DNA of 64,000 nucleotides, from positions 1 to 64,000 of the forward strand of contig LRBF01000096.1 of assembly GCA_001580565.1 (NCBI GenBank), given 5' to 3'. Under the pieces are notes generated by a model. It ran no database searches. It was not told where the DNA came from and saw nothing but the letters and a program-made list of their open reading frames with translations. Made by a program: the position numbers and the translations under genes. Origin of the DNA: Caballeronia megalochromosomata. GTDB taxonomy: Bacteria; Pseudomonadota; Gammaproteobacteria; Burkholderiales; Burkholderiaceae. Positions 55,182 to 63,726 of the stretch are shown piece after piece. The stretch's first letter is position 1; each line of letters starts with the position of its first letter.

Positions 55182-55397
55182 GCGCCGCAGCACCATGCGA
55201 GCGACAGACGGACATGGCGGTTCGCCGAAACGCGCGCAACGCCTGACACGCGCGCTGTCCCTCGCCTTGTACATGACGGACCCCATCCGTCTGGCCGCCG
55301 ATGATTGCCTCGTCGCCGAATATCTCGGCGCAACGGCATCGAATCTGCGCGGGCCGGTCGTCACCGGCTGCGCGAATAGCAGAGAAGGAACGCCGAC

Positions 55398-56357
55398 ATG
55401 AACATGCGCCAACTCCAGTACTTCCTCGCCGTCGCTGCCGAGCTGAATTTCACGCGCGCATCGGAACGCGTGAATATCGCTCAGCCCGCATTGAGCGCGC
55501 AGATCATCGCGCTGGAAGACGAACTGGGCACGCCGCTCTTCACGCGCGAGAAGCGCAAGGTGCTGCTGACGCCGGCGGGCGAAATCCTCGTCGAACATGC
55601 GCAGCGCGTGCTCAACACGGCCACGGCGGCGATCGCCGCGGTGCGTGCGTCGGGACGCGGGGCGCGCGCTCATCTTATCGTCGGCTCTATCTACACGGCC
55701 ATCTATTGCTTCCTGCCGAACACGCTGCGGATCTTCAACACGCTCGCGCCGAACTCGGACGTCAGCCTGCAGGAGATGACCATCTCGCAGCAGATCGCCG
55801 GTCTCAAGGAAGGGCTGATCGAAGTCGGGCTCGTGCGCGGGCATGTCTTCGATCACAACATCGTGACCGAGCTGCTGTATCGCGAGCTGCTCGTGGTCGC
55901 CGTGCCGGCGGGAAGCGAGTACGACGTTCCCGGTCCCGTCGATCTCCATGATCTGGCAAGGTGGCCGCTGATCGCCGTCGCGCGCGGCACGGCGACGGAG
56001 CGTGGCTACGGCGACAAGATTCTCGACATCTTCGACGATGCGAACCTCAAGCCCAACGTCGCCAAGGAGGCCTACGACATGCATACGTCCACGTGCCTCG
56101 TCGCGGCGGGCGTGGGCGTCGCCGTCGTGCCCGCCATCATGCAGCTGATGCAGCCGCACGGCGTCGCCTATCGGCCGCTCGCGGTCGACACACCGGGCGT
56201 CTCGCTGTCGCTCGCCTGGCACAAGGACCGCGTCCCGCCGCTGCTCAATGCATGGCGCGAAGCCGCGCGTACCAACGCGGCGCAACTGATCGCGCGCCAT
56301 CCGCAATACTTCATCGATACTTCCACCCCGCGTCTCGTCGAAGCCGCGGCTGCCTGA
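55398..56357 (+). CDS. LysR-family transcriptional regulator
   Basis: A 319-residue LTTR. The DNA-binding domain is MRQLQYFLAVAAELNFTRAS, then RVNIAQPALSAQIIALEDEL; GTPLFTREKRKVLLTPAGE closes it. The substrate domain starts about residue 90 (ARAHLIVGSIYTAIYCFLP). This type is close to BenM/CatM-like regulators in layout, responding to acids. GAGAAGGA is upstream of the ATG. It ends 5 bp from the convergent CoA transferase gene, which ends the large minus-strand P450 operon, so it may control that operon; the target is an inference. The 216 bp before it hold no gene I can support. Confidence 0.9.
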   Translation: MNMRQLQYFLAVAAELNFTRASERVNIAQPALSAQIIALEDELGTPLFTREKRKVLLTPAGEILVEHAQRVLNTATAAIAAVRASGRGARAHLIVGSIYTAIYCFLPNTLRIFNTLAPNSDVSLQEMTISQQIAGLKEGLIEVGLVRGHVFDHNIVTELLYRELLVVAVPAGSEYDVPGPVDLHDLARWPLIAVARGTATERGYGDKILDIFDDANLKPNVAKEAYDMHTSTCLVAAGVGVAVVPAIMQLMQPHGVAYRPLAVDTPGVSLSLAWHKDRVPPLLNAWREAARTNAAQLIARHPQYFIDTSTPRLVEAAAA

Positions 56358-56362
56358 CGCGT

Positions 56363-57526
56363 TCAACGCGGCTCTTGCAGCCAGTCATCGATTTCTCCGC
56401 TGTGTTCGCCCAGATGCGGCGCCGCGCGCACCTCGGCCGCTGGCGCGCCGTGAAAACGCACCGGCGGACGCATCTGCACATAATCGCCTTCCGACGGATG
56501 CGTTCTGCGCTCGAAGAATCCCGTCGACGCGAGATGCGGATCTGCGAGCACGCCGTCGAGATCCCTGACTTCGGATGCGGGGATATCGCATTCGGCCAAT
56601 AGCGTCAGCCAGTCACGCAACGGCCTGTCCGCCACGATACGGGCCATTTCCGCATGCATGCGGTCGAGCGCGTGGAATCGTTCGCGCGCCGTGCACAGCT
56701 TCGCGCGCTTCAGAAAGTCCGCGTGACCCGTGACGTCGAAGAAGCGCACCCAGCGTTCGTCCGTATACGGCGCAATCGCGATATGACCATCGAGACACTT
56801 CAGCGGCTGGCGCAGCGGATCGAGCTGACGCGGATAGCCTGCGGTGTCCGTCGGCGGAATCAGCGTGCGGCCGTAGAGATGCTCCTGCAACAGGAAATGC
56901 GTGAAGCTCTCGAACATGGGCACTTCGACCGACTGCCCGCCTCCGGTCCGCTCCCGATGCAGCAAGGCGCCGAGCACGGCATAGATCGCGTGCAGGCCGG
57001 CGACCTTGTCCGCCATCGCCATCGGAAGATAGCGGGGCGCCGGGTTGCCGTCGGTGCGCGGCAAGAGACTCGCCGCACCGGATGCGGCCTGAATGATGTC
57101 GTCATAGGCTGGTCTGCCCGCATACGGGCCGTCCTCGCCGAAGCCCGTGCAATGCACGTACACGAGACGTGGATGCTGTGCGCGAATGGCGTCGTAGCCG
57201 AGACCGAGCCGCTCGATCGCATCGCGGCGCAGATTGTGGATGAACACGTCGCACCGCGCGAGCAGGCGCATGAGCGACGCCCTGCCGCGCGGCGTCTTCA
57301 GATCCCACACGACCGAGCGCTTGCCGCGATTGAGCGTCATGTGCGCCGGTCCCATGCCGCGCGTCTTCGCGGGCCGCCCGACGCGCCTGATCTCGTCGCC
57401 CGCGAGCGGCTCGATCTTGATGACGTCCGCGCCCATTTCGGCGAGCGTCGCCGTGCAATACGGGCCGAAGATCACCGACGTCATGTCGAGAATGCGCACG
57501 CCGTCGAGAATGGACGATGCAGCCAT
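56363..57526 (-). CDS. Class III CoA transferase (CaiB/BaiF), third
   Basis: A 387-residue family III CoA transferase. DGVRILDMTSVIFGPYC and EMGADVIKIEPLAGD are the N-terminal marks, and the catalytic Asp is D142 in RPAYDDIIQAASG. AGGAAAG before ATG 57526 sets the start. It is the last gene of the operon that runs from the 2Fe-2S ferredoxin at the window edge through thioesterase, acyl-CoA synthetase, SDR, P450, ferredoxin and reductase; the gap to the reductase gene is 24 bp. With the CoA ligase in the same operon, it gives two ways of making CoA thioesters, perhaps for different intermediates. Confidence 0.92.
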   Translation of the reverse strand: MAASSILDGVRILDMTSVIFGPYCTATLAEMGADVIKIEPLAGDEIRRVGRPAKTRGMGPAHMTLNRGKRSVVWDLKTPRGRASLMRLLARCDVFIHNLRRDAIERLGLGYDAIRAQHPRLVYVHCTGFGEDGPYAGRPAYDDIIQAASGAASLLPRTDGNPAPRYLPMAMADKVAGLHAIYAVLGALLHRERTGGGQSVEVPMFESFTHFLLQEHLYGRTLIPPTDTAGYPRQLDPLRQPLKCLDGHIAIAPYTDERWVRFFDVTGHADFLKRAKLCTARERFHALDRMHAEMARIVADRPLRDWLTLLAECDIPASEVRDLDGVLADPHLASTGFFERRTHPSEGDYVQMRPPVRFHGAPAAEVRAAPHLGEHSGEIDDWLQEPR

Positions 57527-57550
57527 GAAAGTCTTTCCTCGCAGCGGGTA

Positions 57551-58798
57551 TCAGACCGCTTCTTCGATCGTCAGCAGCAGCTTCAGGTTGAACGACGGAT
57601 CGGCGGCCTGCTCGCGCGACGGGCTGATGCGCCGTTGCAGCAGCCGTCGCGCGGCCATGTGATCGGCTGGCCGGTTGCACGATTCGACGCCCGTCAGCCG
57701 GTGATGCCTGAAGCGGAACACCGAGAACGCACCGGACGCGGGATCGCCGCGCACCACGCTGCTGTCGAGCCTGCGCGCGACACCCGCGATCTGCAGTCGC
57801 ACGCCGCCCTGATCGCTCCAGAAAACGGGCGTCTGGTCGTACGGCGTCGCATCGCCGAGCAGCGAACGCGCGACATGTCGCGCCTGATCGACCGCGTTCT
57901 GCACCGATTCAAGACGCAGCAGATCGCCGCCGTCGAAGGCGTAGGGAAACGCCGCGCAATCGCCGATGGCGGAGATCGCCGGGTCCGACGTGCGCAGCCG
58001 TTCGTCCACGATGACGCCATTGAACGCGGACAGGCCGCACGCGGAGGCAAGCTCGCTGTTCGGCACGACACCAGCGGCCACGAGCACGAGATCGGCGTCG
58101 AGCCGCGTGCCGTCGGCGAGTTCGACCGCGCTCACGCGCTCGCCATGGCCGACGATGCTCGCCACGCGCGCGTCGAAGGAAAAGCGCACGCCGGCCGCCT
58201 GATGTTGCGCCGTGCACGCCGCCGACATGTCCACCGAGATGGCGCGCTTCATCACGCGATCGAGGGATTCGACGACATGCACGCTGCATCCGCGCGCGGC
58301 CGCGATGCTGGCGACTTCGAGACCGAGAAACCCGCCGCCGATCACGACCACGCGGCGTGCTTCGTCGAGCGCCGCCTTGAGCCGTTGCGCATCGGATACG
58401 GAACGCAGCGACACGACGCCCTGCGTCGGCTGCGTCAGGAACGGCAGCGCGCGATTGCGCGACCCGGTCGCGAGCACGAGATGATCGTAGGGAACGCTGC
58501 GTCCCGACGCCAGCGACAGATGCCTGCGCCCACGATCGATCGCACTGACGCGCTCGCCCGCGAGCCGTTCGATGCGCGCGTCGTCGAACCAGTGCGCTTC
58601 TTCGAGACTCAGTTCGTCTGCCGCGACATCGTCCGTCAGGAAACTTTTCGACAGCGGCGGCCTTTGATACGGCAAGCCCGCTTCGTCACCGATGAGCCGG
58701 ATCACGCCTTCGTAGCCTTCTTCGCGCAGCGAGGCCGCGGCCTGCAAACCGGCCTGCCCCGCCCCGACGATCACGACCGATTCAGGCCGCGCGTTCAC
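57551..58798 (-). CDS. NAD(P)H:ferredoxin reductase of the P450 system
   Basis: A 415-residue FAD-dependent ferredoxin reductase of the putidaredoxin reductase/rubredoxin reductase group. VVIVGAGQAGLQAAASLREE is the FAD motif, YQRPPLSKSFL the family signature, RVVVIGGGFLGLEVASIAAA the NAD(P)H motif and AISAIGDCAAFP the second FAD contact. It passes electrons from NAD(P)H to a ferredoxin that feeds a P450. The start is a GTG at 58798 whose GTGA overlaps the stop of the 3Fe-4S ferredoxin gene, with GGAGAG six bases before it; the longer frame upstream lies over that gene. Co-translation with the ferredoxin is likely. It may serve all three P450s in the island. Confidence 0.92.
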   Translation of the reverse strand: MNARPESVVIVGAGQAGLQAAASLREEGYEGVIRLIGDEAGLPYQRPPLSKSFLTDDVAADELSLEEAHWFDDARIERLAGERVSAIDRGRRHLSLASGRSVPYDHLVLATGSRNRALPFLTQPTQGVVSLRSVSDAQRLKAALDEARRVVVIGGGFLGLEVASIAAARGCSVHVVESLDRVMKRAISVDMSAACTAQHQAAGVRFSFDARVASIVGHGERVSAVELADGTRLDADLVLVAAGVVPNSELASACGLSAFNGVIVDERLRTSDPAISAIGDCAAFPYAFDGGDLLRLESVQNAVDQARHVARSLLGDATPYDQTPVFWSDQGGVRLQIAGVARRLDSSVVRGDPASGAFSVFRFRHHRLTGVESCNRPADHMAARRLLQRRISPSREQAADPSFNLKLLLTIEEAV

Positions 58799-59046
58799 TG
58801 CCCGCTCTCCTGCGCGGCCGCATCGGAAGGGAGCTTCTCGACCTTGATCGCCTTCGACGGGCATTTGCGCGCCGCGCCCAGCACCTTTTCGTACAGCGCT
58901 TCGTCCGGCTCCGTCTGCAAGAGCTTCACTACGCCATCCTCGTCGCGCTGATCGAACACCTCGGCGCTCGACAGCACGCACAGTCCCGCGCCGACGCACA
59001 CATCCTGATCGACGGCGACGCGCAGTTTGAAGTTTCCGTTTGCCAT
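58795..59046 (-). CDS. 3Fe-4S type ferredoxin (P450 redox partner)
   Basis: An 83-residue small ferredoxin. The cluster ligands are C17, C23 and C62 (VCVGAGLC and KCPSKAI). At position 20, where a 4Fe-4S protein has a further Cys, there is Ala, the mark of 3Fe-4S ferredoxins that serve bacterial P450s (as in the CYP105 systems). It is soluble. It lies between the P450 gene (43 bp upstream) and the reductase gene (GTGA overlap), so the three form a complete electron-transfer set. Confidence 0.93.
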   Translation of the reverse strand: MANGNFKLRVAVDQDVCVGAGLCVLSSAEVFDQRDEDGVVKLLQTEPDEALYEKVLGAARKCPSKAIKVEKLPSDAAAQESGQ

Positions 59047-59089
59047 GCCCTACTCTCCTTCATCGCGCGAACGAGCGCGCGGCGTTTGA

Positions 59090-60301
59090 TTACCAGGTGA
59101 CGGGCAAGGCTTCGAGACCCTGCACGAAATGATCGCCTTTGCCCTTGATCTCTTCGAGCGGCACGGCGAAGCGCAGGCCCGGCATGCGCTCGAACAGCGA
59201 CGCGAACACGACCTGCAACTCGACGCGCGCGAGCGGCTGCCCGAGACACTGATGAATGCCATAGCTGAACGCGACGTGATGATCGGCCTTGCGTGTGATG
59301 TCGAACCGATCGGGCTGCTCGAACGCCGTGGCGTCGTGATTCGCGCCGGAAATCAGCGCGATCACGCCCTCGCCCTTGCGGATCATCTGTCCCGCCACTT
59401 CGACGTCTTCCGTCGCGACCCGGAATGCGTTGTAGTGAACGATGGTGTGAAAGCGCAGCATTTCCTCGACCGCATTGCGCAGCAGCGAAGGGTTCTCGCG
59501 CAACAAGCGCAACTGGTCCGGGTTGGTGAGGAAGCTGAAGACGCCGAGCGCCATCTGGTTCGCTGTTGTTTCATGGCCGGCCATCAGCAGCAGTTCGGCC
59601 ATGATGACCAACTCGCGATGCGTCAGATGCCCCGGCCGCACCTGCTCGACGATCAGCCGGCTCAGCAGGTCCGTGCGGTTCTCCGCATCTTTCGCGCGCT
59701 CCGTGATGAGGCGGTCGAGATACGACAGGATGCGATCCGACGCCGCCTTCGGGATCGAAGGATCGACATCGAGCAGCACCTTCAGGCGGCTCTGCTCCTG
59801 GAAGAAGCCGTGATCGCACGCGGGCACGTCGAGCAGACCCGCGATCACTTCCGACGTCAGCGGCAGAAAGAGATCTTCGACGAGATTCGCGGGCGGCCCT
59901 TTTTCAAGGAGTTCGTCCACGAGCCGGCTGAAGATCGACTCGATGCGCGGGCGCATCTCGCTCACGCGCTTGATCATGAACTCCTTGGTCAGCATGCGGC
60001 GAAAGTGGCCATGCTGAGGCGGGTCCATGCGAATGAACGCCGGCTCCAGATCGAGCACCGCGTTGCGCGCAGGCGAGAGACTCGGAAAGCCGCTCACGTG
60101 CGGATCGCCGCTGAAGCGGTTATCGCCGAGCACGGCGCGCACGTCGTCGTAACGCGTGAAAAGCCATGCATCCCTGCCATCCCACATGCGCACCTTCGCG
60201 GGGCCCGGCTGTCGCTGAAAGTCCCGGTACTCCGCGGGCGGGACGAACGGGCATTGCCGTGGCATCGGGAATGCCGGCTTGCTGAAAGGACATCCAGACA
60301 T
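59090..60301 (-). CDS. Cytochrome P450, third copy
   Basis: A 403-residue P450. I-helix LMAGHETTANQMALG, EEMLRFHTIVHYNAFRVA, and FSYGIHQCLGQPLARVEL with Cys352 as haem ligand. MDPPQHGHFRRMLTKEFMIK is the helix-C sequence. It is more diverged from the two P450s at 45-49 kb than they are from each other. GGAGG lies before the ATG at 60301; the open frame begins seven codons earlier. It is in one operon with its ferredoxin and reductase and an SDR 51 bp upstream, so it is the core oxygenase of this operon. Substrate unknown. Confidence 0.93.
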   Translation of the reverse strand: MSGCPFSKPAFPMPRQCPFVPPAEYRDFQRQPGPAKVRMWDGRDAWLFTRYDDVRAVLGDNRFSGDPHVSGFPSLSPARNAVLDLEPAFIRMDPPQHGHFRRMLTKEFMIKRVSEMRPRIESIFSRLVDELLEKGPPANLVEDLFLPLTSEVIAGLLDVPACDHGFFQEQSRLKVLLDVDPSIPKAASDRILSYLDRLITERAKDAENRTDLLSRLIVEQVRPGHLTHRELVIMAELLLMAGHETTANQMALGVFSFLTNPDQLRLLRENPSLLRNAVEEMLRFHTIVHYNAFRVATEDVEVAGQMIRKGEGVIALISGANHDATAFEQPDRFDITRKADHHVAFSYGIHQCLGQPLARVELQVVFASLFERMPGLRFAVPLEEIKGKGDHFVQGLEALPVTW

Positions 60302-60352
60302 CGTGCCTCCCGTCACATCCATTGAATGATTGAGCTCATGTCGGGTAACCGC

Positions 60353-61048
60353 TCACAGACCGCCGTTGACGTCGAGCGTCGCGCCCGTCACGTAGCGCGC
60401 ATCGTCGCTGACGAGAAAGCCGATGGCCGATGCGATCTCTTCGGGCTCCGCGGCGCGCTGCAGACCCGAGCCGGCGATGAGCCTGTCGCGAATCTCCTTC
60501 GGCACCTTTTCGCCCATCGCCGTGTTGATCGTGCCCGGCGACACCGCCGCGACGCGGATGCCGTGCGGCCCGAGCGGCTTGGCGAGACTCTTCGTCAGGT
60601 TGATGACGGCCGCCTTCGAACCGCCGTAGTCGGTCACGCCGCTGCCCGCCGTCGCCACGATCGACGCGAGGTTGACGATCACACCGCCCCCGCCCGCCTT
60701 GACGAGACGCTTCGCGACTTCCTGGCTCAAGAAGAAGGGTGCGCGCGCGTTGACCCCGTAGGTGAAGTCGTAGTCGGTCGGCGAGATGTCGAAGAAAGTC
60801 TTGCCGTGCCACACGCCCGCGTTATTGATGAGCACGCGGATGGTGCCGTACTGCGCGTCGATCGCCTCGACGGCCGTGCGGATCTGTTCGATGTCGGTGA
60901 CGTCGCATTTGCGGTAGGCATAGTCGCCCTTGCCCGACTCGGCGACGTCGAGGCCGACGACGGTGTAGCCGCGCTCGCTCAGGTTCTTGCAAATGGCTTG
61001 TCCCGTCAGGCCGTTCGAGCCCGTCACGACTGCAACGTTCGATGTCAT
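60353..61048 (-). CDS. Short-chain dehydrogenase/reductase (SDR), third
   Basis: A 231-residue SDR, slightly short for the family. The cofactor motif is TGSNGLTGQAIC, a variant of TGxxxGxG, with Asp after strand 2 (VVGLDVAE). NNAG is at NNAGVWHG, Ser in NLASIVATAG and YxxxK in YGGSKAA. GAGGTGACAC lies before the ATG at 61048. It lies between the acyl-CoA synthetase and P450 genes and likely oxidises a hydroxylated product, as SDR genes commonly do beside P450 genes. Confidence 0.9.
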   Translation of the reverse strand: MTSNVAVVTGSNGLTGQAICKNLSERGYTVVGLDVAESGKGDYAYRKCDVTDIEQIRTAVEAIDAQYGTIRVLINNAGVWHGKTFFDISPTDYDFTYGVNARAPFFLSQEVAKRLVKAGGGGVIVNLASIVATAGSGVTDYGGSKAAVINLTKSLAKPLGPHGIRVAAVSPGTINTAMGEKVPKEIRDRLIAGSGLQRAAEPEEIASAIGFLVSDDARYVTGATLDVNGGL

Positions 61049-61121
61049 GTGTCACCTCTTCTCACGATATGTTCTTGAACCGGATCATCTTCCTGCGCGC
61101 TCTTCATCGAGCGGCTCAGGC

Positions 61122-62849
61122 TCAAGATTCGCGCAGCGGGCGTTGCAGGTCCAATACTGTTTTGCTGGATCGTGAGACCGAATTCCTATCGATGACGACG
61201 CCCGCGCGCTCGCGGTCCCAGCAGTCGGCGGTGATGCCTTCGGCGCGCAGGCGATACTTCTCGACGCGCTCGCTCGGCGTCTTCGGCAGGCTGTCGCGAA
61301 ACGCGACGTAACGTGGAATCGCGAAGTACGCGAGACGCGGCTCGCACCAGCGGATCAGCTCGCATTCCGACAACTGCTCGCCGCGTTTCAGCACGACGAC
61401 GGCCTTGACGTCGTCTTCACCGAGTTCCGATGGCACGCCCACCACGCACGATTCGAGCACGGCCGGGTGCGCGCCGATCACGGCCTCGACTTCGAACGAT
61501 GAAATGTTTTCGCCACGCCGCCGCAGCGCCTGCTTCTTTCTATCGACGAAGTGGAAATAGCCGTCTTCATCCTGTCGCGCAAGATCGCCCGTGTGCATCC
61601 ACAGATTGCGGAACAGGTCGAGCGTTGCTTCGGAATCCTTGTAATATCCGCTCGTGCCAAGATGCGGGCGTTGTGGGCGCACGACCAGCTCGCCCGTCTG
61701 TCCTTGCGCGACTTCGTTGTCGAGATCGTCGACGACGCGCACGTCGTAGCCCGTGATCGCCTTGCCGCACGCGCCTGCGCGACGCTCGTCGTAGGGATTC
61801 ACGAGACAGCTGCTGCATTCGGTCATGCCGTACAGTTCGAGCAGCCGCGTATTGAAGCGCGCCTCGAACGCATGCCACAGATGCGGCGGCGCCGCGGCGC
61901 CCACCATCAGGCGCAGCGGATTGTCGGCGTCGAGGGGCGAAGGCGCCTGCTTCATCAGGATCGACAGCATGCCGCCGATGAATTTCGCCGACGTGCAGTT
62001 CCAGCGGCGGCAGTCGTCCAGCATGCGGCTCGCCGAAAAACGCTCGACGAACACGGCCTGCGCATCCGCGAGGATCGCGGGGCCGGTCGTTCCGTGCGCG
62101 CTCGTGTGAAAGAACGGCAGGCCGGTGTAGAGCACGTCCTCGTCCGTGTAGCGCGCGTACTTCACGGCCTGCGACCAGATTTCGTACCAGTAGTGATGGC
62201 TGATCAGCACGCCCTTCGAGCGTCCCGTCGTGCCCGACGTGTACGAGATGGTCGACAACTGCCTGAAGTCCACGGACACGCCGGGCGCGGTTTGCGGATG
62301 AGACATCAGTTCGTCGAAGTGCAAGGCTTCGCGTCCGGGCCAGCCCGCGAGATGCGGCAACGCGCGCGCATCCACGACGATCGTGTGACGCAGCTTCGGC
62401 AACCGGTCCGCAATCGCACCGAGTGCGTCGGCGTAACCCGGCTCGACGACGAGCGCGACACAATCGGCATGATCGATCTGATACGCGAGGCCTTCGCCTT
62501 TCAGCGCGATGTTGATCGGCACGCATACCGCGCCGATCCTGTTCAGCCCGAACCACGCGAACAGGAACTCGACGCTGTTCGACAGCATCAGCGCGACCTT
62601 GTCGCCGGAACCGATGCCGAGCGCGCGAAAGCCGTTTGCCGCCCGGTTCGACGACGCGTTCAGTTCCTCGAAGGTGATCACCCGCTCGCGAAACCGGAAC
62701 ACCTCATGATGCGGATGACGCCGCGCCTTGTCCTCGATGATGTGCCCGATCACGCGATCCGTCTGCGCGTAGTCCTTCATCGTCCACTCGGACCATCTGC
62801 GCCCGGCGCGCTCGAACTTGTCGTCCCACTGACCCATCGTGTCGCTCAC
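61122..62849 (-). CDS. Acyl-CoA synthetase (AMP-forming, DitJ/CaiC-like)
   Basis: A 575-residue adenylate-forming CoA ligase. The ATP/AMP motif is ISYTSGTTGRSKGVLISHH, followed by ELYGMTECSS, LWMHTGDLARQDEDGYFHF and VDRKKQALRRRGENISSFE; the C-terminal Lys region is LPKTPSERVEKYRLR, the form seen in carnitine-CoA-ligase and DitJ-like ligases. It makes an acyl-CoA from an acid, ATP and CoA. The start is a GTG at 62849 sharing GTGA with the stop of the thioesterase gene, so the two are translationally coupled. The C-terminal 50 residues beyond the Lys motif are not clearly conserved. Substrate unknown; the DitJ resemblance fits a cyclic terpenoid acid. Confidence 0.9.
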   Translation of the reverse strand: MSDTMGQWDDKFERAGRRWSEWTMKDYAQTDRVIGHIIEDKARRHPHHEVFRFRERVITFEELNASSNRAANGFRALGIGSGDKVALMLSNSVEFLFAWFGLNRIGAVCVPINIALKGEGLAYQIDHADCVALVVEPGYADALGAIADRLPKLRHTIVVDARALPHLAGWPGREALHFDELMSHPQTAPGVSVDFRQLSTISYTSGTTGRSKGVLISHHYWYEIWSQAVKYARYTDEDVLYTGLPFFHTSAHGTTGPAILADAQAVFVERFSASRMLDDCRRWNCTSAKFIGGMLSILMKQAPSPLDADNPLRLMVGAAAPPHLWHAFEARFNTRLLELYGMTECSSCLVNPYDERRAGACGKAITGYDVRVVDDLDNEVAQGQTGELVVRPQRPHLGTSGYYKDSEATLDLFRNLWMHTGDLARQDEDGYFHFVDRKKQALRRRGENISSFEVEAVIGAHPAVLESCVVGVPSELGEDDVKAVVVLKRGEQLSECELIRWCEPRLAYFAIPRYVAFRDSLPKTPSERVEKYRLRAEGITADCWDRERAGVVIDRNSVSRSSKTVLDLQRPLRES

Positions 62850-63715
62850 CCTGATTCACCCTCGATGACCCGCATCAGCCCCTCCTGCATCGCGGTGCCG
62901 ACGCGCCGTCCATTCTGATACAGCGCACCCGCCCCGAGCCCGCGATTGTTCGATGCGCACGGCCCGGTCATGTCGTAGTAGAACCACGCGTCGGGACGCA
63001 CGGGAGCATGGAACCACATCGCGTGATCGAGGCTCGCGGAGCGCGTGCGGCGGTCCATCGTGCCGTGGCCGCGCGGACGCATCGCCGTGGTCATCAGATC
63101 GAGGTCGCTCGCATACGCCAGCACGGCGTGACACAGCAGCGGATCGTCGCCGCACGGCTCGCGCAATCTGCACCAGAGACCGTTGACGGGTGCCGTGACG
63201 CCCGGATCGAGCCAGGGCCGCCACATGTCGCTGCGGCGCTCGAAGAGCTGCATGATCGTCGAGACGTGCGAGCGGCGCCGCTCCAGCAAGTGGGCTTCGC
63301 GCGCGAAGAAATCGGCTTCGGCGGGCATGCGTTCCGGAGACGGCACGTTTGGCATCAGCGGCAATCGTTCGTGAGAGCCTTCGGCTGCCTGAAACGACGC
63401 CGCGCCCATGAACACCACGCGCTCCTCCTGCGTGACGACCACACGCCGTGTGCTGAAGCTGCGGCCATCGCGCACGGGCTGCACGTCGAAGCGGATCGGC
63501 TTTGTCACGTCGCCGGGATGCACGAAGTAGCCCTGCATCGAATGCAGGCCATGTGCCTCGCGCACGGTGCGCCCCATCGCCATGATCGACTGGGCGAGCA
63601 GTTGCCCGCCGTAGATGCGACGCACGCCGTCGACGAGCGACTCGCCCGAGAACACATGACGATGCCCCTCGCGCACGCGCAGTATCGACAGCAGATCGCT
63701 CACCGTGACCGCCAT
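62846..63715 (-). CDS. tesB: Acyl-CoA thioesterase II (TesB type)
   Basis: A 289-residue double-hotdog thioesterase of the TesB family, the usual length. Marks are RIYGGQLLAQSIMAMGRTV, LHSMQGYFVHPGD, SFSTRRVVVTQ in the first hotdog and ASLDHAMWFHAPVRPDAWFYYD and GLGAGALYQNGRRVGTAMQEGLMR in the second, split here by position. The catalytic Asp is in SLDHAMWFH. It releases free acid from CoA and may prevent stalling of the CoA pool when a ring intermediate accumulates. GGGAGGG lies before the ATG. It shares four bases with the ligase gene downstream, and lies 11 bp after the 2Fe-2S ferredoxin gene. Confidence 0.92.
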   Translation of the reverse strand: MAVTVSDLLSILRVREGHRHVFSGESLVDGVRRIYGGQLLAQSIMAMGRTVREAHGLHSMQGYFVHPGDVTKPIRFDVQPVRDGRSFSTRRVVVTQEERVVFMGAASFQAAEGSHERLPLMPNVPSPERMPAEADFFAREAHLLERRRSHVSTIMQLFERRSDMWRPWLDPGVTAPVNGLWCRLREPCGDDPLLCHAVLAYASDLDLMTTAMRPRGHGTMDRRTRSASLDHAMWFHAPVRPDAWFYYDMTGPCASNNRGLGAGALYQNGRRVGTAMQEGLMRVIEGESG

Positions 63716-63726
63716 GCGCCCTCCCG

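Noticed and set aside
53286-56366. A 1026-codon minus-strand frame
   Set aside because: It runs across the AraC, SDR and LysR genes, all of which have clear domains in other frames.
56654-58951. A 765-codon plus-strand frame
   Set aside because: It is antisense to the CoA transferase and ferredoxin reductase genes; composition is typical of a GC-rich shadow frame.
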